From the NCBI RefSeq assembly GCF_907163125.1, contig NZ_OU015319.1, forward strand, positions 2,232,001 through 2,296,000: a stretch of 64,000 bases of DNA, written 5' to 3'. The notes beneath the pieces were generated by a model that was given only the letters and a program-made list of their open reading frames with translations, was not told the DNA's origin and did no database searches. This stretch comes from Cloacibacterium caeni (GTDB lineage Bacteria > Bacteroidota > Bacteroidia > Flavobacteriales > Weeksellaceae). This document shows, one piece after another, positions 15,803 to 25,589 of the stretch. Positions within the stretch are counted from its first letter, which is position 1. Each line of letters begins with the position of its first letter. The position numbers and the translations under genes were made by a program.

Positions 15803-17635
15803 ATGAGTCCACTAAAAAGAATACTTGCTTTTGCAAAACCTCATCAGAAATATCTTTTTTTAAGTATATTTTTCAATCTTTTATATTCCGTTTTTCAGAT
15901 TTTTTCCGTTTTGGTCATGCTTCCTGTGCTACAAATGATTTTCAATGTAGACCAAGAAAAAATCACCAAACCTATTTACAGCGGAAAGTTTTCAGAATAT
16001 TTTTCTTATATCAAAACTTCTGCTTTTTACAACATCCAAGAAAGCATCACAGAATATGGCGCCATAAAAGTTTTGGCAGCGCTATGTATTATCACCGCAA
16101 CTTCATTCTTGTTTAGAAATATTTCTAGATATTTTGGTTCGTTCATGCTGGTGAACTACAGAGTAGGCATTACCAAAGATTTAAGAAGCAAAGTCTATCA
16201 AAAATTTCTAAAATTACCAGTTTCTTTCTTCACAGAACAGAGAAAAGGAGACATGATGAGTAGAATTTCAAACGACATCGGGAGTATAGAAAATTCTATT
16301 ATGGGAAGTTTGGTAGACGTAATTAATGCGCCTTTTATGATTACGGCTTCTCTTATCACGCTATTTGCGCTTTCGCCAAGCCTAACCTTGTTCTCTCTAT
16401 TGGTTTTCCCTGTAATGGGCGGAATCATTTCTTGGGTAGGAAAAAGCCTGAAAAGAAAGTCTAAAAAAGCACAAGAAGAACTCGGGAATCTTTTTTCTAT
16501 CGTAGATGAAACCTTGAAATCATCAAAAATCATTAAAATTTTCAATGCTGATATCATTCTAAACGCTCGTTTTGAAAAAACCACACAAAACTGGAAAAAT
16601 CATGCAATTGCCATGAGCCGAAGAAGAGAATTGGCTTCTCCAAGTTCAGAATTTCTAGGTTCGGTAACCATTTTGTTAATCACTTGGTTTGCAGGAATCC
16701 AAATTCTAGAAAAACAAACCATGGATGCGGTAACTTTCATAGGATTCATCGCTATCTTTTTCCAAATTTTAGAACCCGCCAAAAGATTATCTGCTGCTAT
16801 TTCTAATATGCAAGGTGGAATTCCTGCAGTGCAAAGAGTTCTGGAAGTCTTAGATTACGACTTAAAAGTAGAAGAAATTGCCCATCCTATTTCTATCAAA
16901 AACCTCAATCATGAAATTGAATTCAAAAATATTTCATTCTATTACGACAAAGACAATCAAATTCTTAAAAATTTCAATTTAACTATTCCGAGAGGAAAAA
17001 CAGTGGCTTTGGTAGGACAATCAGGAAGCGGAAAAACCACGATTGCGAATCTTTTAGCCAGATTTTATGATGTAACAGATGGTGAAATTTTAATCGACGG
17101 CACCAATATTAAAGACTTAAATTTAACCGAATACCGCAAACTTCTGGGAATGGTTACTCAAGAATCGGTATTGTTTAATGACAGTGTTTACAACAACATT
17201 TGGATGGGAAAAACTGAAGCATCGGAAGAAGAAGTGATTCAAGCTGCAAAAATTGCAAATGCTCATCAATTCATAGAAAATTTGCCAGAAAAATACCAAA
17301 CCAATATTGGTGATGACGGAAACAAGCTTTCTGGCGGACAAAAGCAAAGGATTTCTATTGCAAGAGCGGTGCTTAAAAATCCGCCAATTATGATTCTAGA
17401 CGAGGCTACTTCTGCACTAGATACAGAATCTGAACGCTTGGTTCAAGATGCTTTAGATCACATGATGGAAAACAGAACTTCTATCGTAATTGCACATAGA
17501 CTTTCGACGATTCAAAAAGCAGATCACATCGTAGTAATGGAACGCGGAAACATCGTAGAACAAGGCACTCATGACGAATTAATTGCCAATAATAATGTTT
17601 ATAAAAAGCTAGTAGAATTACAGAATTTTGGGTAG
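15803..17635 (+). CDS. ABC exporter, fused permease and ATPase (MsbA-like)
   Basis: This 610-residue half-transporter probably works as a homodimer in the cytoplasmic membrane. Six membrane helices lie in about residues 15-330. The ATPase domain has Walker A GQSGSGKT (405-412), Q-loop Gln453, signature LSGGQ (509-513), Walker B IMILDEAT (529-536), and a switch His in IAHRLST. The domain order is that of MsbA and other lipid or drug exporters. MsbA moves lipid A across the inner membrane, and the neighbouring lipid genes make a lipid substrate plausible, but the sequence cannot separate this from multidrug export. Confidence 0.85.
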   Translation: MSPLKRILAFAKPHQKYLFLSIFFNLLYSVFQIFSVLVMLPVLQMIFNVDQEKITKPIYSGKFSEYFSYIKTSAFYNIQESITEYGAIKVLAALCIITATSFLFRNISRYFGSFMLVNYRVGITKDLRSKVYQKFLKLPVSFFTEQRKGDMMSRISNDIGSIENSIMGSLVDVINAPFMITASLITLFALSPSLTLFSLLVFPVMGGIISWVGKSLKRKSKKAQEELGNLFSIVDETLKSSKIIKIFNADIILNARFEKTTQNWKNHAIAMSRRRELASPSSEFLGSVTILLITWFAGIQILEKQTMDAVTFIGFIAIFFQILEPAKRLSAAISNMQGGIPAVQRVLEVLDYDLKVEEIAHPISIKNLNHEIEFKNISFYYDKDNQILKNFNLTIPRGKTVALVGQSGSGKTTIANLLARFYDVTDGEILIDGTNIKDLNLTEYRKLLGMVTQESVLFNDSVYNNIWMGKTEASEEEVIQAAKIANAHQFIENLPEKYQTNIGDDGNKLSGGQKQRISIARAVLKNPPIMILDEATSALDTESERLVQDALDHMMENRTSIVIAHRLSTIQKADHIVVMERGNIVEQGTHDELIANNNVYKKLVELQNFG

Positions 17636-17644
17636 GGTTTTTAC

Positions 17645-17800
17645 CACGCAAAGACGTAATGAATTTCGCGGAGAGCGCACATTTTTTTTAAAAATTCTGA
17701 TATTCAATATGAAAAAAGGTAAAGATGTTAGAATCTTTACCTTTTTTCTTTTAAAAATATTGGCGTGTTTTGCGTTTCAAAACTTAGCGCTCTTTGCGTG
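17645..17800. repeat. Inverted CACGCAAAG repeats around a terminator
   Basis: CACGCAAAGACG (17645-17656) and its inverse CTTTGCGTG (17792-17800) flank the terminator at 17712-17747, with further matching pieces (AGAGCGCAC and AGCGCTC). Similar 'cgcaaag' repeats are common between genes in flavobacteria. It lies between two converging units. Confidence 0.5.
17712..17747. terminator. Bidirectional terminator between the ABC exporter gene and psd
   Basis: A perfect 15-bp stem (AAAAAAGGTAAAGAT / ATCTTTACCTTTTTT) with a 6-base loop ends converging transcripts. Confidence 0.9.
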
Positions 17801-17804
17801 AAAT

Positions 17805-18458
17805 TTACTCTTTCATCTTCGCAATTACATCTACTCCGCCTTTGGTTTTATCCCCAATTTTGCAAGTAATCTCTGTATCTAACGGTAAGAAAACATCCAT
17901 TCTAGAACCGAATTTAATGAATCCAAATTCGTGACCAGCCTTAGAAGTATCACCTTCATTACAATAGAAAACAATTCTACGTGCTACATAACCAGCAATC
18001 TGGCGAAAAACCACTTTATGATTGGTTAAACTTTCTACAGCTACAGTAGTTCTTTCGTTTTCGGTAGAAGATTTTTCGTGCCAAGCTACTAGATATTTCC
18101 CTGGATGATATTTCTTATAAATCACTTTTCCAGAAACTGGATATCTACAAATGTGAACATTCAGTGGAGACATAAAAATAGAAACCTGAATGGCTTTTTC
18201 CTTTAAAAACTCATCTTCGAAAACTTCTTTTATCATCACCACTTTTCCGTCTACTGGAGCAATTACGTTTTCTTTATGGTCTACAATATCTCTATTGGGA
18301 ACTCTGAAGAACCAAAAAACCAATCCATATAAAATTAATAATGGAATAAGGATGATTAATGACCAAATTTCTAGAAAATATACTGCTAAAAAACCTAATA
18401 CAGCTACTGCAATGGTAGCAACTAAAATGGTTCCTTTACTTTCTTTATGTAGTTTCAT
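17805..18458 (-). CDS. psd: Phosphatidylserine decarboxylase family protein
   Basis: This 217-residue enzyme makes phosphatidylethanolamine from phosphatidylserine. Two N-terminal membrane segments (about 9-29 and 31-51) are followed by FRVPNR, APVDGKV (67-73) and LNVHICRYPVSG (99-110). The self-cleavage site is FGSR with Gly184-Ser185, as in the short proenzyme type; Ser185 would become the pyruvoyl group. It is the last gene of a LUD-cdsA-psd group, 25 bp from cdsA, which supplies CDP-diacylglycerol for the pathway. Confidence 0.92.
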   Translation of the reverse strand: MKLHKESKGTILVATIAVAVLGFLAVYFLEIWSLIILIPLLILYGLVFWFFRVPNRDIVDHKENVIAPVDGKVVMIKEVFEDEFLKEKAIQVSIFMSPLNVHICRYPVSGKVIYKKYHPGKYLVAWHEKSSTENERTTVAVESLTNHKVVFRQIAGYVARRIVFYCNEGDTSKAGHEFGFIKFGSRMDVFLPLDTEITCKIGDKTKGGVDVIAKMKE

Positions 18459-18483
18459 TTTTATGAGTTAATAAGTTATGTTT

Positions 18484-19356
18484 TTAGAATATGTTTTCTA
18501 GAATAAAGTACAAATATACAACAGGCGCTGCGATTATAAAACTGTCTAATCTATCAAGCACGCCTCCATGTCCTGGAATGATATTCCCGCTGTCTTTTAC
18601 GCCGAATGTTCTTTTCAGTTGGCTTTCTACCAAATCACCAAGTGGAGCAAAAATAGAGACCAATAATCCTACTACAATCCAATTTCCACGTAAATCTGGG
18701 AATTTTTGCTCGATGAAATATCCTAAAATTAGGGTAAAGAAAACGCCTCCTGCAAAACCTTCCCAAGTTTTTTTGGGTGAAATTTTCGGGGCCATTTTAT
18801 GTTTCCCGAACATTCTTCCGGTAAAATAAGCAAATGAATCGCTGCTCCAAATGAGGACAAAAAGAAGAAAAACTTCCCAAGTGAAAGCATTATCGTTTAA
18901 GAAATATTTTGGCAAACCTAAGGCGAAACCAAATGGTAAAACCGTATAAATAACGATGAAAATAAGCTTGCCTTCGTCTTGATATAATTCTTGAGGAAAT
19001 TTAAATAAGGTAATCGCAGCAATTAGGATTAATGAAAGTGCTAAAATTTCAGATAAATCAAAGGTATAATAAAATCCAAAACCGAAGAATCTTGTCGTAA
19101 ATTTATAATAAACCAATGCGACTAAAGGTAAAACCAACCATTGATATAAGTTTCCTTGGAATTTCATAATTCTCACGCCTTCATAAGCTCCTACAACTAA
19201 GAAAAATGTGATTAATCCATAAAAAAGTTGATGAGGTTTTACTAAATCTGGTGAAATTTTATTGATGAGTATTGCTCCGTATTCTGTAGTGCACAGAAAA
19301 GTAAGTAATCCGTAGATTAGACCAGAGCCAACTCGCTGAATGAGATTTTTATCCAA
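18484..19356 (-). CDS. cdsA: Phosphatidate cytidylyltransferase
   Basis: This 290-residue multi-pass membrane enzyme makes CDP-diacylglycerol from phosphatidate and CTP. SPKKTWEGFAGG and the C-terminal signature SQLKRTFGVKDSGNIIPGHGG followed by VLDRLDS are complete. The reading frame opens with TTG (19354-19356); I find no in-frame ATG before the first membrane helix, so TTG initiation is likely. It lies 26 bp after the LUD gene and 25 bp before psd in a probable operon. Confidence 0.93.
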   Translation of the reverse strand: MDKNLIQRVGSGLIYGLLTFLCTTEYGAILINKISPDLVKPHQLFYGLITFFLVVGAYEGVRIMKFQGNLYQWLVLPLVALVYYKFTTRFFGFGFYYTFDLSEILALSLILIAAITLFKFPQELYQDEGKLIFIVIYTVLPFGFALGLPKYFLNDNAFTWEVFLLFVLIWSSDSFAYFTGRMFGKHKMAPKISPKKTWEGFAGGVFFTLILGYFIEQKFPDLRGNWIVVGLLVSIFAPLGDLVESQLKRTFGVKDSGNIIPGHGGVLDRLDSFIIAAPVVYLYFILENIF

Positions 19357-19382
19357 TTTGTAAAATTTAAAAATAGAAAGAA

Positions 19383-19964
19383 TTAGTCTTCGAGTAAAAT
19401 TAAGAAAAGTTTAGTTTGATCTTGAGTAGGAGCATCTAACTTAGATTGGCTTCCACTGATGGAAGTAAGATTTCTTACGTTCCCTCTTCTCTTAATTTTC
19501 ATCATGGCTTCATTTAAGTCTCTTACAATCTGTGAAACGGTTGCCATAATGATGATTTTACCAGGCAATCTAGAAGAATGATAATGCAAAATATTATTGT
19601 AAGAAAGCATAACTCTTCCGTCATAAGAGATTAAAAACTCGCAAGTAATAAATGCTGCATCATTATTAATATCTAGATTTTTGGTGAAATTGGTTTTGGT
19701 AACGTTTAAAAAATTCTGTAAGTCATCATCACAACAAAAAACATTCTTAATCCCCTCGATTTTGATAATCTGATTTAAGACTTGTAATGCTTCTGCTTCG
19801 TCTCCACAATAGTTAAAAAAACCACCTGAAGCCGTAAATAATTGCGCAAATTTATAATCAAGATCAGCGTTTTTTAGTTGATCTGCCAATTTTGTAACAT
19901 TGGGATCATCTTGCTGCTCGTCTTGATTAAGAATTTTACTTACAATTTTCTTAAATAAACTCAA
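19383..19964 (-). CDS. LUD-domain protein (LutC/YkgG-like)
   Basis: This 193-residue soluble protein matches the LUD family: FFNYCGDEAEALQVLNQI in the first third and AAFITCEFLISYDGRVMLSYNN in the middle. LutC helps oxidise lactate in Bacillus, but single LUD genes like this one, without LutA or LutB, have no known function in Bacteroidota. The start is TTG (19962-19964); no near in-frame ATG exists. It is first of a group with cdsA and psd, with a -7 box just upstream. Confidence 0.75.
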   Translation of the reverse strand: MSLFKKIVSKILNQDEQQDDPNVTKLADQLKNADLDYKFAQLFTASGGFFNYCGDEAEALQVLNQIIKIEGIKNVFCCDDDLQNFLNVTKTNFTKNLDINNDAAFITCEFLISYDGRVMLSYNNILHYHSSRLPGKIIIMATVSQIVRDLNEAMMKIKRRGNVRNLTSISGSQSKLDAPTQDQTKLFLILLED

Positions 19965-19995
19965 TTTTCTTCAGATTTTTAAACTTTGCCAACAA

Positions 19996-20003
19996 CAAAA
20001 ATA
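19996..20003 (-). promoter_or_regulatory. -7 box (TATTTTTG) of the LUD-cdsA-psd operon
   Basis: It matches TAnnTTTG on the minus strand, 31 bases before the TTG start. Confidence 0.45.
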
Positions 20004-20048
20004 TAAAATAATTTAGAAACTAGCTATATATCAAAGGTATAAATAAAA

Positions 20049-20076
20049 AAGTTCCTAATAAAAATATTAGGAACTT
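20049..20076 (-). terminator. Terminator of ftsH
   Basis: A perfect 12-bp stem (AAGTTCCTAATA / TATTAGGAACTT) has an AAAA loop. On the minus strand it is followed by TTTTTTATTT. It separates ftsH from the LUD operon. Confidence 0.85.
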
Positions 20077-20098
20077 CTATATTAATGAATGTAAATTC

Positions 20099-22078
20099 TT
20101 AATTTTGAGACTCTTGCGGCTCTTCACTAGAAGTATTTTCTGGAGTATTTTCTACTACCGCTTCAGTAACTGGACGCTCTGTTAATTCAGGATCCCAAGC
20201 TCTTTTGCCAAAAATCTCTTCTAAGTCCTCTCTGAAGATGACTTCTTTTTCTAAAAGCTTTTGAGCAAGAGCATCTAACTTATCTCTATTCTCATGAAGA
20301 ATGGTTACCGCTCTTTTATACTGATTTTCGATGATATCTTTAATCTCTACATCTATTTTCTTAGCCGTTTCTTCTGAATAAGGCTTGCCAAAACTGTATT
20401 CTGACTGACCAGAACTGTCATAGTAAGAAATATTACCGATGTTTTCGCTCAAACCATAAATCGTTACCATTGCTTGAGCTTGTTTCGTTACTCTTTCTAA
20501 ATCCGAAAGCGCACCTGTAGAAATATTTCCAAACGCTACTTCTTCTGCAGCTCTACCACCTAAAGTAGCACACATTTCGTCTAACATTTGTTCTGTAGTA
20601 GTTAATGAACGTTCTTCTGGTAGATACCAAGCTGCACCTAAACTTCTTCCTCTTGGAACAATTGTTACTTTTAATAAAGGAGCTGCATGTTCTACCAACC
20701 AAGAAATCGTAGCGTGTCCTGCTTCGTGGAAAGCCACTCTTTTCTTTTCTGAAGGCTTAATCGCTTTATTTTTCTTTTCTAAACCACCGATAATTCTGTC
20801 TACAGCATCTAAGAAATCTTGCTTTGTAACAAATTCATGATTGTTTCTCGCTGCAATAAGCGCCGCTTCGTTACAAACATTCGCAATATCTGCACCCGAA
20901 AATCCTGGAGTTTGTTTTGCCAAGAAATCTCTATCAATATCTGGAGCTAATTTAATTTTAGCCAAATGCACATCAAAAATCTCTCTTCTTTCGTGCATTT
21001 CTGGTAAATCTACATAGATAGAACGGTCGAAACGTCCTGCTCTCATCAATGCTTTATCTAGAATATCAGCTCTGTTAGTTGCTGCCATTACAATAACGTT
21101 GGTATCTGTACCGAAACCATCCATTTCTGTAAGCAATTGGTTCAGCGTATTTTCTCTCTCGTCATTTCCTCCTTGCAATCCGCCTCTTCCTCTAGCTCTA
21201 CCAATCGCATCAATTTCGTCAATGAAAATAATGGCTGGAGATTTTGCTTTAGCTTGAGCAAATAAATCTCTTACTCTAGAAGCACCAACTCCTACAAACA
21301 TTTCTACGAAATCTGAACCAGAAAGCGAGAAGAAAGGAACTTTTGCTTCACCAGCAACTGCTTTTGCCAATAAAGTTTTACCTGTTCCTGGAGGACCTAC
21401 CAAAAGAACACCTTTCGGGATTTTACCTCCTAATTTTGTGTATTTTTCAGAATTTTTCAAGAAATCTACTACTTCTTGCACTTCTTCTTTAGCACCTTCT
21501 AGACCTGCCACGTCTTTAAACGTAACTTGAACTTTTTCATTTTCGTCAAAAAGTTTAGCTCTAGATTTACCAATGCTGAAAATTTGTCCACCAGGTCCGC
21601 CTCCGCTTCCCATTTTTCTGAAAAGGAAATAATAAATAACGGCCATGATTCCAAACCAAATTAAAGCTTGGATTAAAATATCTTGAAAAGGAGAACCTGC
21701 AGTTTTAAAATCATATTGCGTTTTAACCTGAGGATTTTCTTTTTTCAAATTGTCAAATTTCTCTTGGAAGTATTGTAAATTTCCGTAATTGAAATCAAAA
21801 TCTGGTTTTTGCTCTTGCATTGCTGGCAAAAGATTCTGAGTGTCTTTTTTAGCATTTTTCACCATTGCAGCTCTGGCTTCTTTGGTAAGAAACACATCTG
21901 CTCTAGGCGTATCTGTGTACACAATTACTTTTTCTACCTTGTTTTCTTTCAGCAAAGTGAAAAATCCGTTCTCATTGATAGACTGAGGCGGATCAAGATT
22001 GAGCAACGGATAAATGGTGATGGCTAATACTGCAAAAACCACCAGATAAAACCAGTTGAAACTACTTTTTTCTTTCAT
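20099..22078 (-). CDS. ftsH: ATP-dependent zinc metalloprotease FtsH
   Basis: This 659-residue membrane protease degrades misfolded membrane proteins and short-lived regulators. Membrane helices at about 10-28 and 134-154 enclose a periplasmic domain. The AAA module has Walker A GPPGTGKT (228-235), Walker [13 protein letters not shown], and an arginine-rich second region. The peptidase has HEAGH (451-455), with Glu452 catalytic. The C-terminal tail is rich in Glu, Thr and Ser. It lies 65 bp after rsfS, a usual partner in Bacteroidota. Confidence 0.97.
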   Translation of the reverse strand: MKEKSSFNWFYLVVFAVLAITIYPLLNLDPPQSINENGFFTLLKENKVEKVIVYTDTPRADVFLTKEARAAMVKNAKKDTQNLLPAMQEQKPDFDFNYGNLQYFQEKFDNLKKENPQVKTQYDFKTAGSPFQDILIQALIWFGIMAVIYYFLFRKMGSGGGPGGQIFSIGKSRAKLFDENEKVQVTFKDVAGLEGAKEEVQEVVDFLKNSEKYTKLGGKIPKGVLLVGPPGTGKTLLAKAVAGEAKVPFFSLSGSDFVEMFVGVGASRVRDLFAQAKAKSPAIIFIDEIDAIGRARGRGGLQGGNDERENTLNQLLTEMDGFGTDTNVIVMAATNRADILDKALMRAGRFDRSIYVDLPEMHERREIFDVHLAKIKLAPDIDRDFLAKQTPGFSGADIANVCNEAALIAARNNHEFVTKQDFLDAVDRIIGGLEKKNKAIKPSEKKRVAFHEAGHATISWLVEHAAPLLKVTIVPRGRSLGAAWYLPEERSLTTTEQMLDEMCATLGGRAAEEVAFGNISTGALSDLERVTKQAQAMVTIYGLSENIGNISYYDSSGQSEYSFGKPYSEETAKKIDVEIKDIIENQYKRAVTILHENRDKLDALAQKLLEKEVIFREDLEEIFGKRAWDPELTERPVTEAVVENTPENTSSEEPQESQN

Positions 22079-22143
22079 TTTATAATCATTAAAATCCTGA
22101 TAGAAATTCAGAGAACTTCATCAGGATACTATTTAGGTTAATA

Positions 22144-22506
22144 TTAATTTTCTACGGTGATTACTTTGGCGTCTCCCCAAAGTTCTTCTATATCGTAATA
22201 TTCTCTGATATGTTTTTGGAAAACGTGAACGACTACAGAAATATAATCTACTAAAACCCACATTGCGTTTTCGCTTCCTTCTACATGCCAAGGTCTGTCT
22301 TGGAGCTCGTTACGTACTTTTTTTTCTACATTTCCAGCGATAGAAGATACTTGCGTATTAGAATTACCACTACAAATCACGAAATAATCTGCCACAGAAT
22401 TTTCTATTTTAGTAAGGTCTAGTATCTTAATGTCTTCACCTTTTGTGTCTTGTATTGCATCAACAATTTTAGCGATTAATGCTTCTTTTTCTGTATTTTT
22501 ACTCAT
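22144..22506 (-). CDS. rsfS: Ribosome silencing factor RsfS
   Basis: This 120-residue RsfS/Iojap protein binds ribosomal protein uL14 and keeps the subunits apart when nutrients run low. KGEDIKILDL, DYFVICSGNSNTQV, RPWHVEGSENAMWVLVDYISVVVHVF and YYDIEELWGDAK are family-typical, and the length is normal. It is cotranscribed with ftsH. Confidence 0.95.
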   Translation of the reverse strand: MSKNTEKEALIAKIVDAIQDTKGEDIKILDLTKIENSVADYFVICSGNSNTQVSSIAGNVEKKVRNELQDRPWHVEGSENAMWVLVDYISVVVHVFQKHIREYYDIEELWGDAKVITVEN

Positions 22507-22527
22507 TCAAAAATATATGTTTAATTG

Positions 22528-22535
22528 CAAATTTA
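22528..22535 (-). promoter_or_regulatory. -7 box (TAAATTTG, then C) of rsfS-ftsH
   Basis: It matches TAnnTTTGC on the minus strand, 21 bases before the rsfS ATG. It lies within the 79-bp gap to the divergent birA gene. Confidence 0.5.
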
Positions 22536-22585
22536 TTGTTTTTTATTCAGTTTTTGGTGATTAAGGTTACTTAAAGTTTTGTTAA

Positions 22586-23296
22586 ATGAACAGTCTAATT
22601 TACTTCAATAATTGTGCTTCTACGCAAGATGAGCTTATAGATTTTCTCAATCAGCATTATCTTTCTGAAGATTTTTTAGCGGTTTATACCTTTAACCAAA
22701 CCAAAGGAAGAGGACAGTACGGAAATTCTTGGGAAAACTTACCCGAAGAAAACCTCGCCTATTCATTTGCTCTAAAAACCAAAAACATAAATATTTCTGA
22801 TACTTGCTTCAATTTCTATACCGCAATTCTGGTGAGAGATTTTATTGCCAATTTGACAAAAACAGAGGTTAAAATTAAATGGCCCAATGATTTGATTCTC
22901 AAAAACAAAAAAATCTGCGGAATGCTTTTCGAGAAAAATAAAAATTATTTCGTGGTGGGAATTGGCATTAATATTCTTCAAGAAAATTTTAAAAATCTAC
23001 CAAAAGCAGGTTCTGTTCTAAGCCAGACCGGACTGTCTTTTGAGCTGAAAGCCTTTACAGAAAGTCTTCATCAATATTTATTTGAGCATTTGGTTCAAAA
23101 AGAAATTCCCAATAATATTTTAGAATTGTATCATCTACATCTTTATCGCAAAAATGAAGTTTCTGTTTTTGAAAAAAACGAGGTGCGACAAAATGGCATA
23201 ATTAAAAACGTAGACGAAAATGGTTATATTTGGATAGACCTAGAAAATGAAGGTTTACAAAAATTTTTCCACAAAGAAATTGAACTGCTTTATTGA
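22586..23296 (+). CDS. birA: Biotin--[acetyl-CoA-carboxylase] ligase
   Basis: This 236-residue enzyme attaches biotin to carboxylases. It has the biotin-AMP loop GRGQYGNSW (41-49), KWPNDL (98-103) and KICGMLFE (109-116). It lacks the N-terminal DNA-binding helix-turn-helix of E. coli BirA, so it is a class I ligase with no repressor role. Its 3' end overlaps the converging permease gene by 7 bp. Confidence 0.93.
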   Translation: MNSLIYFNNCASTQDELIDFLNQHYLSEDFLAVYTFNQTKGRGQYGNSWENLPEENLAYSFALKTKNINISDTCFNFYTAILVRDFIANLTKTEVKIKWPNDLILKNKKICGMLFEKNKNYFVVGIGINILQENFKNLPKAGSVLSQTGLSFELKAFTESLHQYLFEHLVQKEIPNNILELYHLHLYRKNEVSVFEKNEVRQNGIIKNVDENGYIWIDLENEGLQKFFHKEIELLY

Positions 23297-24387
23297 TTAG
23301 CTCTCTTCATGTAAAGGTAAAATGCTAATGCTCCGAAAACAATATTCGGTAGCCACATCGCCAAAAGTGGCGGAATAGAATTATTACCAGATGCTACAAT
23401 TTTGAGCACTTCAAATGAGAATACAAAAACGAATGCCAATGAAATTCCGATGGCTAAATTCATTCCCAAACCTCCTCTTTTTTTCTGCGAAGAAAGTGAA
23501 AGCGCTAAAAAGGTAAGAATAATGATAGAAACTGGCATCGCGGTTCGCTGATGAAGTTCATTGAGATAAGCATTAATATTGCTATTTCCTTTTTCCTTCT
23601 CTCTTTCGATGAAATTAATCAAATCTGGGGTGGTTTTATTTTGTCCCAATAATTCATTCGGGAATAATTCTTCTGGTGTGTGTTTGAAATCTTGCGTTTT
23701 GGAATCACCATTTGTTAAGATTTCGTGGTCATTTTTATCAATTCTTTTTTCTAAATAATTACTGATAACGAAGTTTTTCTTTTTCTCGTCCCAGTAAATT
23801 TCCATAGCATTAATTTGATAAAGCAGTTTTTTGTTTTTATCAAATTTCTGATACAGGTAGCCAGAACCTCGGTTCATTTGGCGGTTATAACTATTGATAA
23901 AAATATATTCCTGAGGATTTAATTGAGTAGAAATCTGTGCATTTGCCGTAAATTTTTCACGATTCGTGGTGTTCATGGTGTAGATTTCTAATTTATTTTT
24001 CTTGATATTAGACCAAGGCAAAATAAAATGGTTCACTGCAAGAATTGCCGTGGCAATAATGAGCGCAGCAATGAGATATGGCTTCGCAAAACGATGAAAA
24101 CTCGCTCCACTACTGATGTAAGCTACAATTTCTGTATTATTTGCAATTCTAGAAGTAAAATAAATTACCGAAATGAAAACCAAAATAGAAAAGAATGTAA
24201 TCAGATAATACACCATCAAAAATGGGTAGAAATTTATCAAAAAATAGCCTACTGTAAAACCATTACTCTCAATTCTGGGAGATTTTGCTTGTACATCTAT
24301 TACCACAATGATCACAGAAAGCAACACCAGCATGAAAGCAAGAGTTCCTAAGTATTTTTTAAGGATGTATCTATCTAAAATTTTCAT
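23290..24387 (-). CDS. LptF/LptG family permease
   Basis: This 365-residue inner-membrane protein of the YjgP/YjgQ family has three membrane helices at the N-terminus (about 14-125), a periplasmic beta-jellyroll domain of about 140 residues, and three helices at the C-terminus (about 275-360). LptF and LptG, with LptB, drive lipopolysaccharide to the outer membrane. The N-terminal MKILDRYILKKYLGTLAF is typical of LptG/LptF; which of the two cannot be decided. It is 42 bp after tgt on the same strand. Confidence 0.88.
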   Translation of the reverse strand: MKILDRYILKKYLGTLAFMLVLLSVIIVVIDVQAKSPRIESNGFTVGYFLINFYPFLMVYYLITFFSILVFISVIYFTSRIANNTEIVAYISSGASFHRFAKPYLIAALIIATAILAVNHFILPWSNIKKNKLEIYTMNTTNREKFTANAQISTQLNPQEYIFINSYNRQMNRGSGYLYQKFDKNKKLLYQINAMEIYWDEKKKNFVISNYLEKRIDKNDHEILTNGDSKTQDFKHTPEELFPNELLGQNKTTPDLINFIEREKEKGNSNINAYLNELHQRTAMPVSIIILTFLALSLSSQKKRGGLGMNLAIGISLAFVFVFSFEVLKIVASGNNSIPPLLAMWLPNIVFGALAFYLYMKRANQ

Positions 24388-24429
24388 TAAATTCTAAAAT
24401 CGTTCAATTATAAAACTAAGAAATTGTTT

Positions 24430-25563
24430 TTAAAGTCTTTGCTTCAACTGTGGAATGATTTGTTCTTTCCACTCGTAGAAATCTCCTGCAATGATGTGTT
24501 CTCTAGCAACTTTTACCAAATCTAAATAAAATGCTAGATTATGAATAGAAGCAATTTGTTTGGCTAGATATTCTTTGGCTACAAATAAGTGACGAACGTA
24601 CGCTTTAGAATAATCTCTATCTACATAACTCGTCCCGAATTCATCTAATGGAGAAAAATCTTTTTCCCATTTTTTATTTTTCATGTTCATTACACCTTGC
24701 CAAGTGAAAAGCATCGCGTTTCTGGCATTTCTGGTAGGCATTACACAATCCATCATATCAATTCCCAGACCAATGCTTTCGATGATGTTCCAAGGTGTAC
24801 CAACTCCCATTAAATATCTCGGCTTATCTTTTGGCAAAATATCGGTTACTTCATCTGTAATTCTGTACATTTCTTCTTCTGGTTCACCTACTGAAAGTCC
24901 ACCAATCGCATTACCGTCTGCTCCAGCTTCAGAAATTACTTCCGCTGAAATTTTTCTCAAATCAGAATACGTAGAACCTTGAACAATTGGGAAAAGGTGC
25001 TGTTTATGACCGTAAATTTCTTGATTTTCATTGGTCCAATCAATACATCTTTTTAACCAACGATGCGTGAGTTCCATCGATAGTTTTGCTTGATTGTATT
25101 CGCAAGGATAAGGTGTACATTCATCAAAAGCCATGAAAATATCTGCTCCAATCTGACGCTGAATTTCCATAGATTTTTCTGGAGAAATGAAATGATAACT
25201 TCCATCAATATGCGACTTGAATTTCACGCCTTCTTCTGTCATTTTTCTGCTCGAAGAAAGTGAAAAAACCTGATAACCACCAGAATCTGTAAGAATGGGT
25301 TTTTCCCAATTCATAAATTGATGCAAACCACCTGCTTCTTGCATGATTTCCATGCCTGGTCTTAAATATAAATGATAGGTATTCCCAAGTATAATTTGTG
25401 CTTTTATGTCTTCTCTTAGTTCATGCTGATGAACTGTTTTTACAGAAGCTACTGTTCCTACTGGCATAAAAATAGGAGTAAGAATTTCGCCGTGGTCTGT
25501 AGTTATTTTTCCGGCTCTTGCTTTTCCGGAAGTATTTTTTTCAACTTCAAAAAATTTCTGCAT
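24430..25563 (-). CDS. tgt: Queuine tRNA-ribosyltransferase, zinc-site cysteines absent
   Basis: This 377-residue enzyme exchanges guanine 34 of GU(N) tRNAs for the queuosine precursor. The active site is visible: TDSGGYQVFS with Asp93, and GLGIDMMDCVMPTRNARNA with nucleophile Asp269. In E. coli a zinc ion is held by CxCxxC and a His near the end. Here the CxCxxC position reads GTSYVD (about 310-315) with no cysteine, while His341 remains. The gene is otherwise intact and in operon with conserved neighbours, so it is probably active with an altered C-terminal site. Confidence 0.93.
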   Translation of the reverse strand: MQKFFEVEKNTSGKARAGKITTDHGEILTPIFMPVGTVASVKTVHQHELREDIKAQIILGNTYHLYLRPGMEIMQEAGGLHQFMNWEKPILTDSGGYQVFSLSSSRKMTEEGVKFKSHIDGSYHFISPEKSMEIQRQIGADIFMAFDECTPYPCEYNQAKLSMELTHRWLKRCIDWTNENQEIYGHKQHLFPIVQGSTYSDLRKISAEVISEAGADGNAIGGLSVGEPEEEMYRITDEVTDILPKDKPRYLMGVGTPWNIIESIGLGIDMMDCVMPTRNARNAMLFTWQGVMNMKNKKWEKDFSPLDEFGTSYVDRDYSKAYVRHLFVAKEYLAKQIASIHNLAFYLDLVKVAREHIIAGDFYEWKEQIIPQLKQRL

Positions 25564-25589
25564 TATTGTATAAAAGTAAGTTTGGTACT

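Noticed and set aside
15781-16116. Frame-shifted open frame over the ABC exporter gene
   Set aside because: It lies within the strongly supported exporter gene in another frame and has no family-like features.
24430-25563. tgt as a pseudogene because of lost cysteines
   Set aside because: The frame is intact, catalytic residues are present and the neighbours are conserved.
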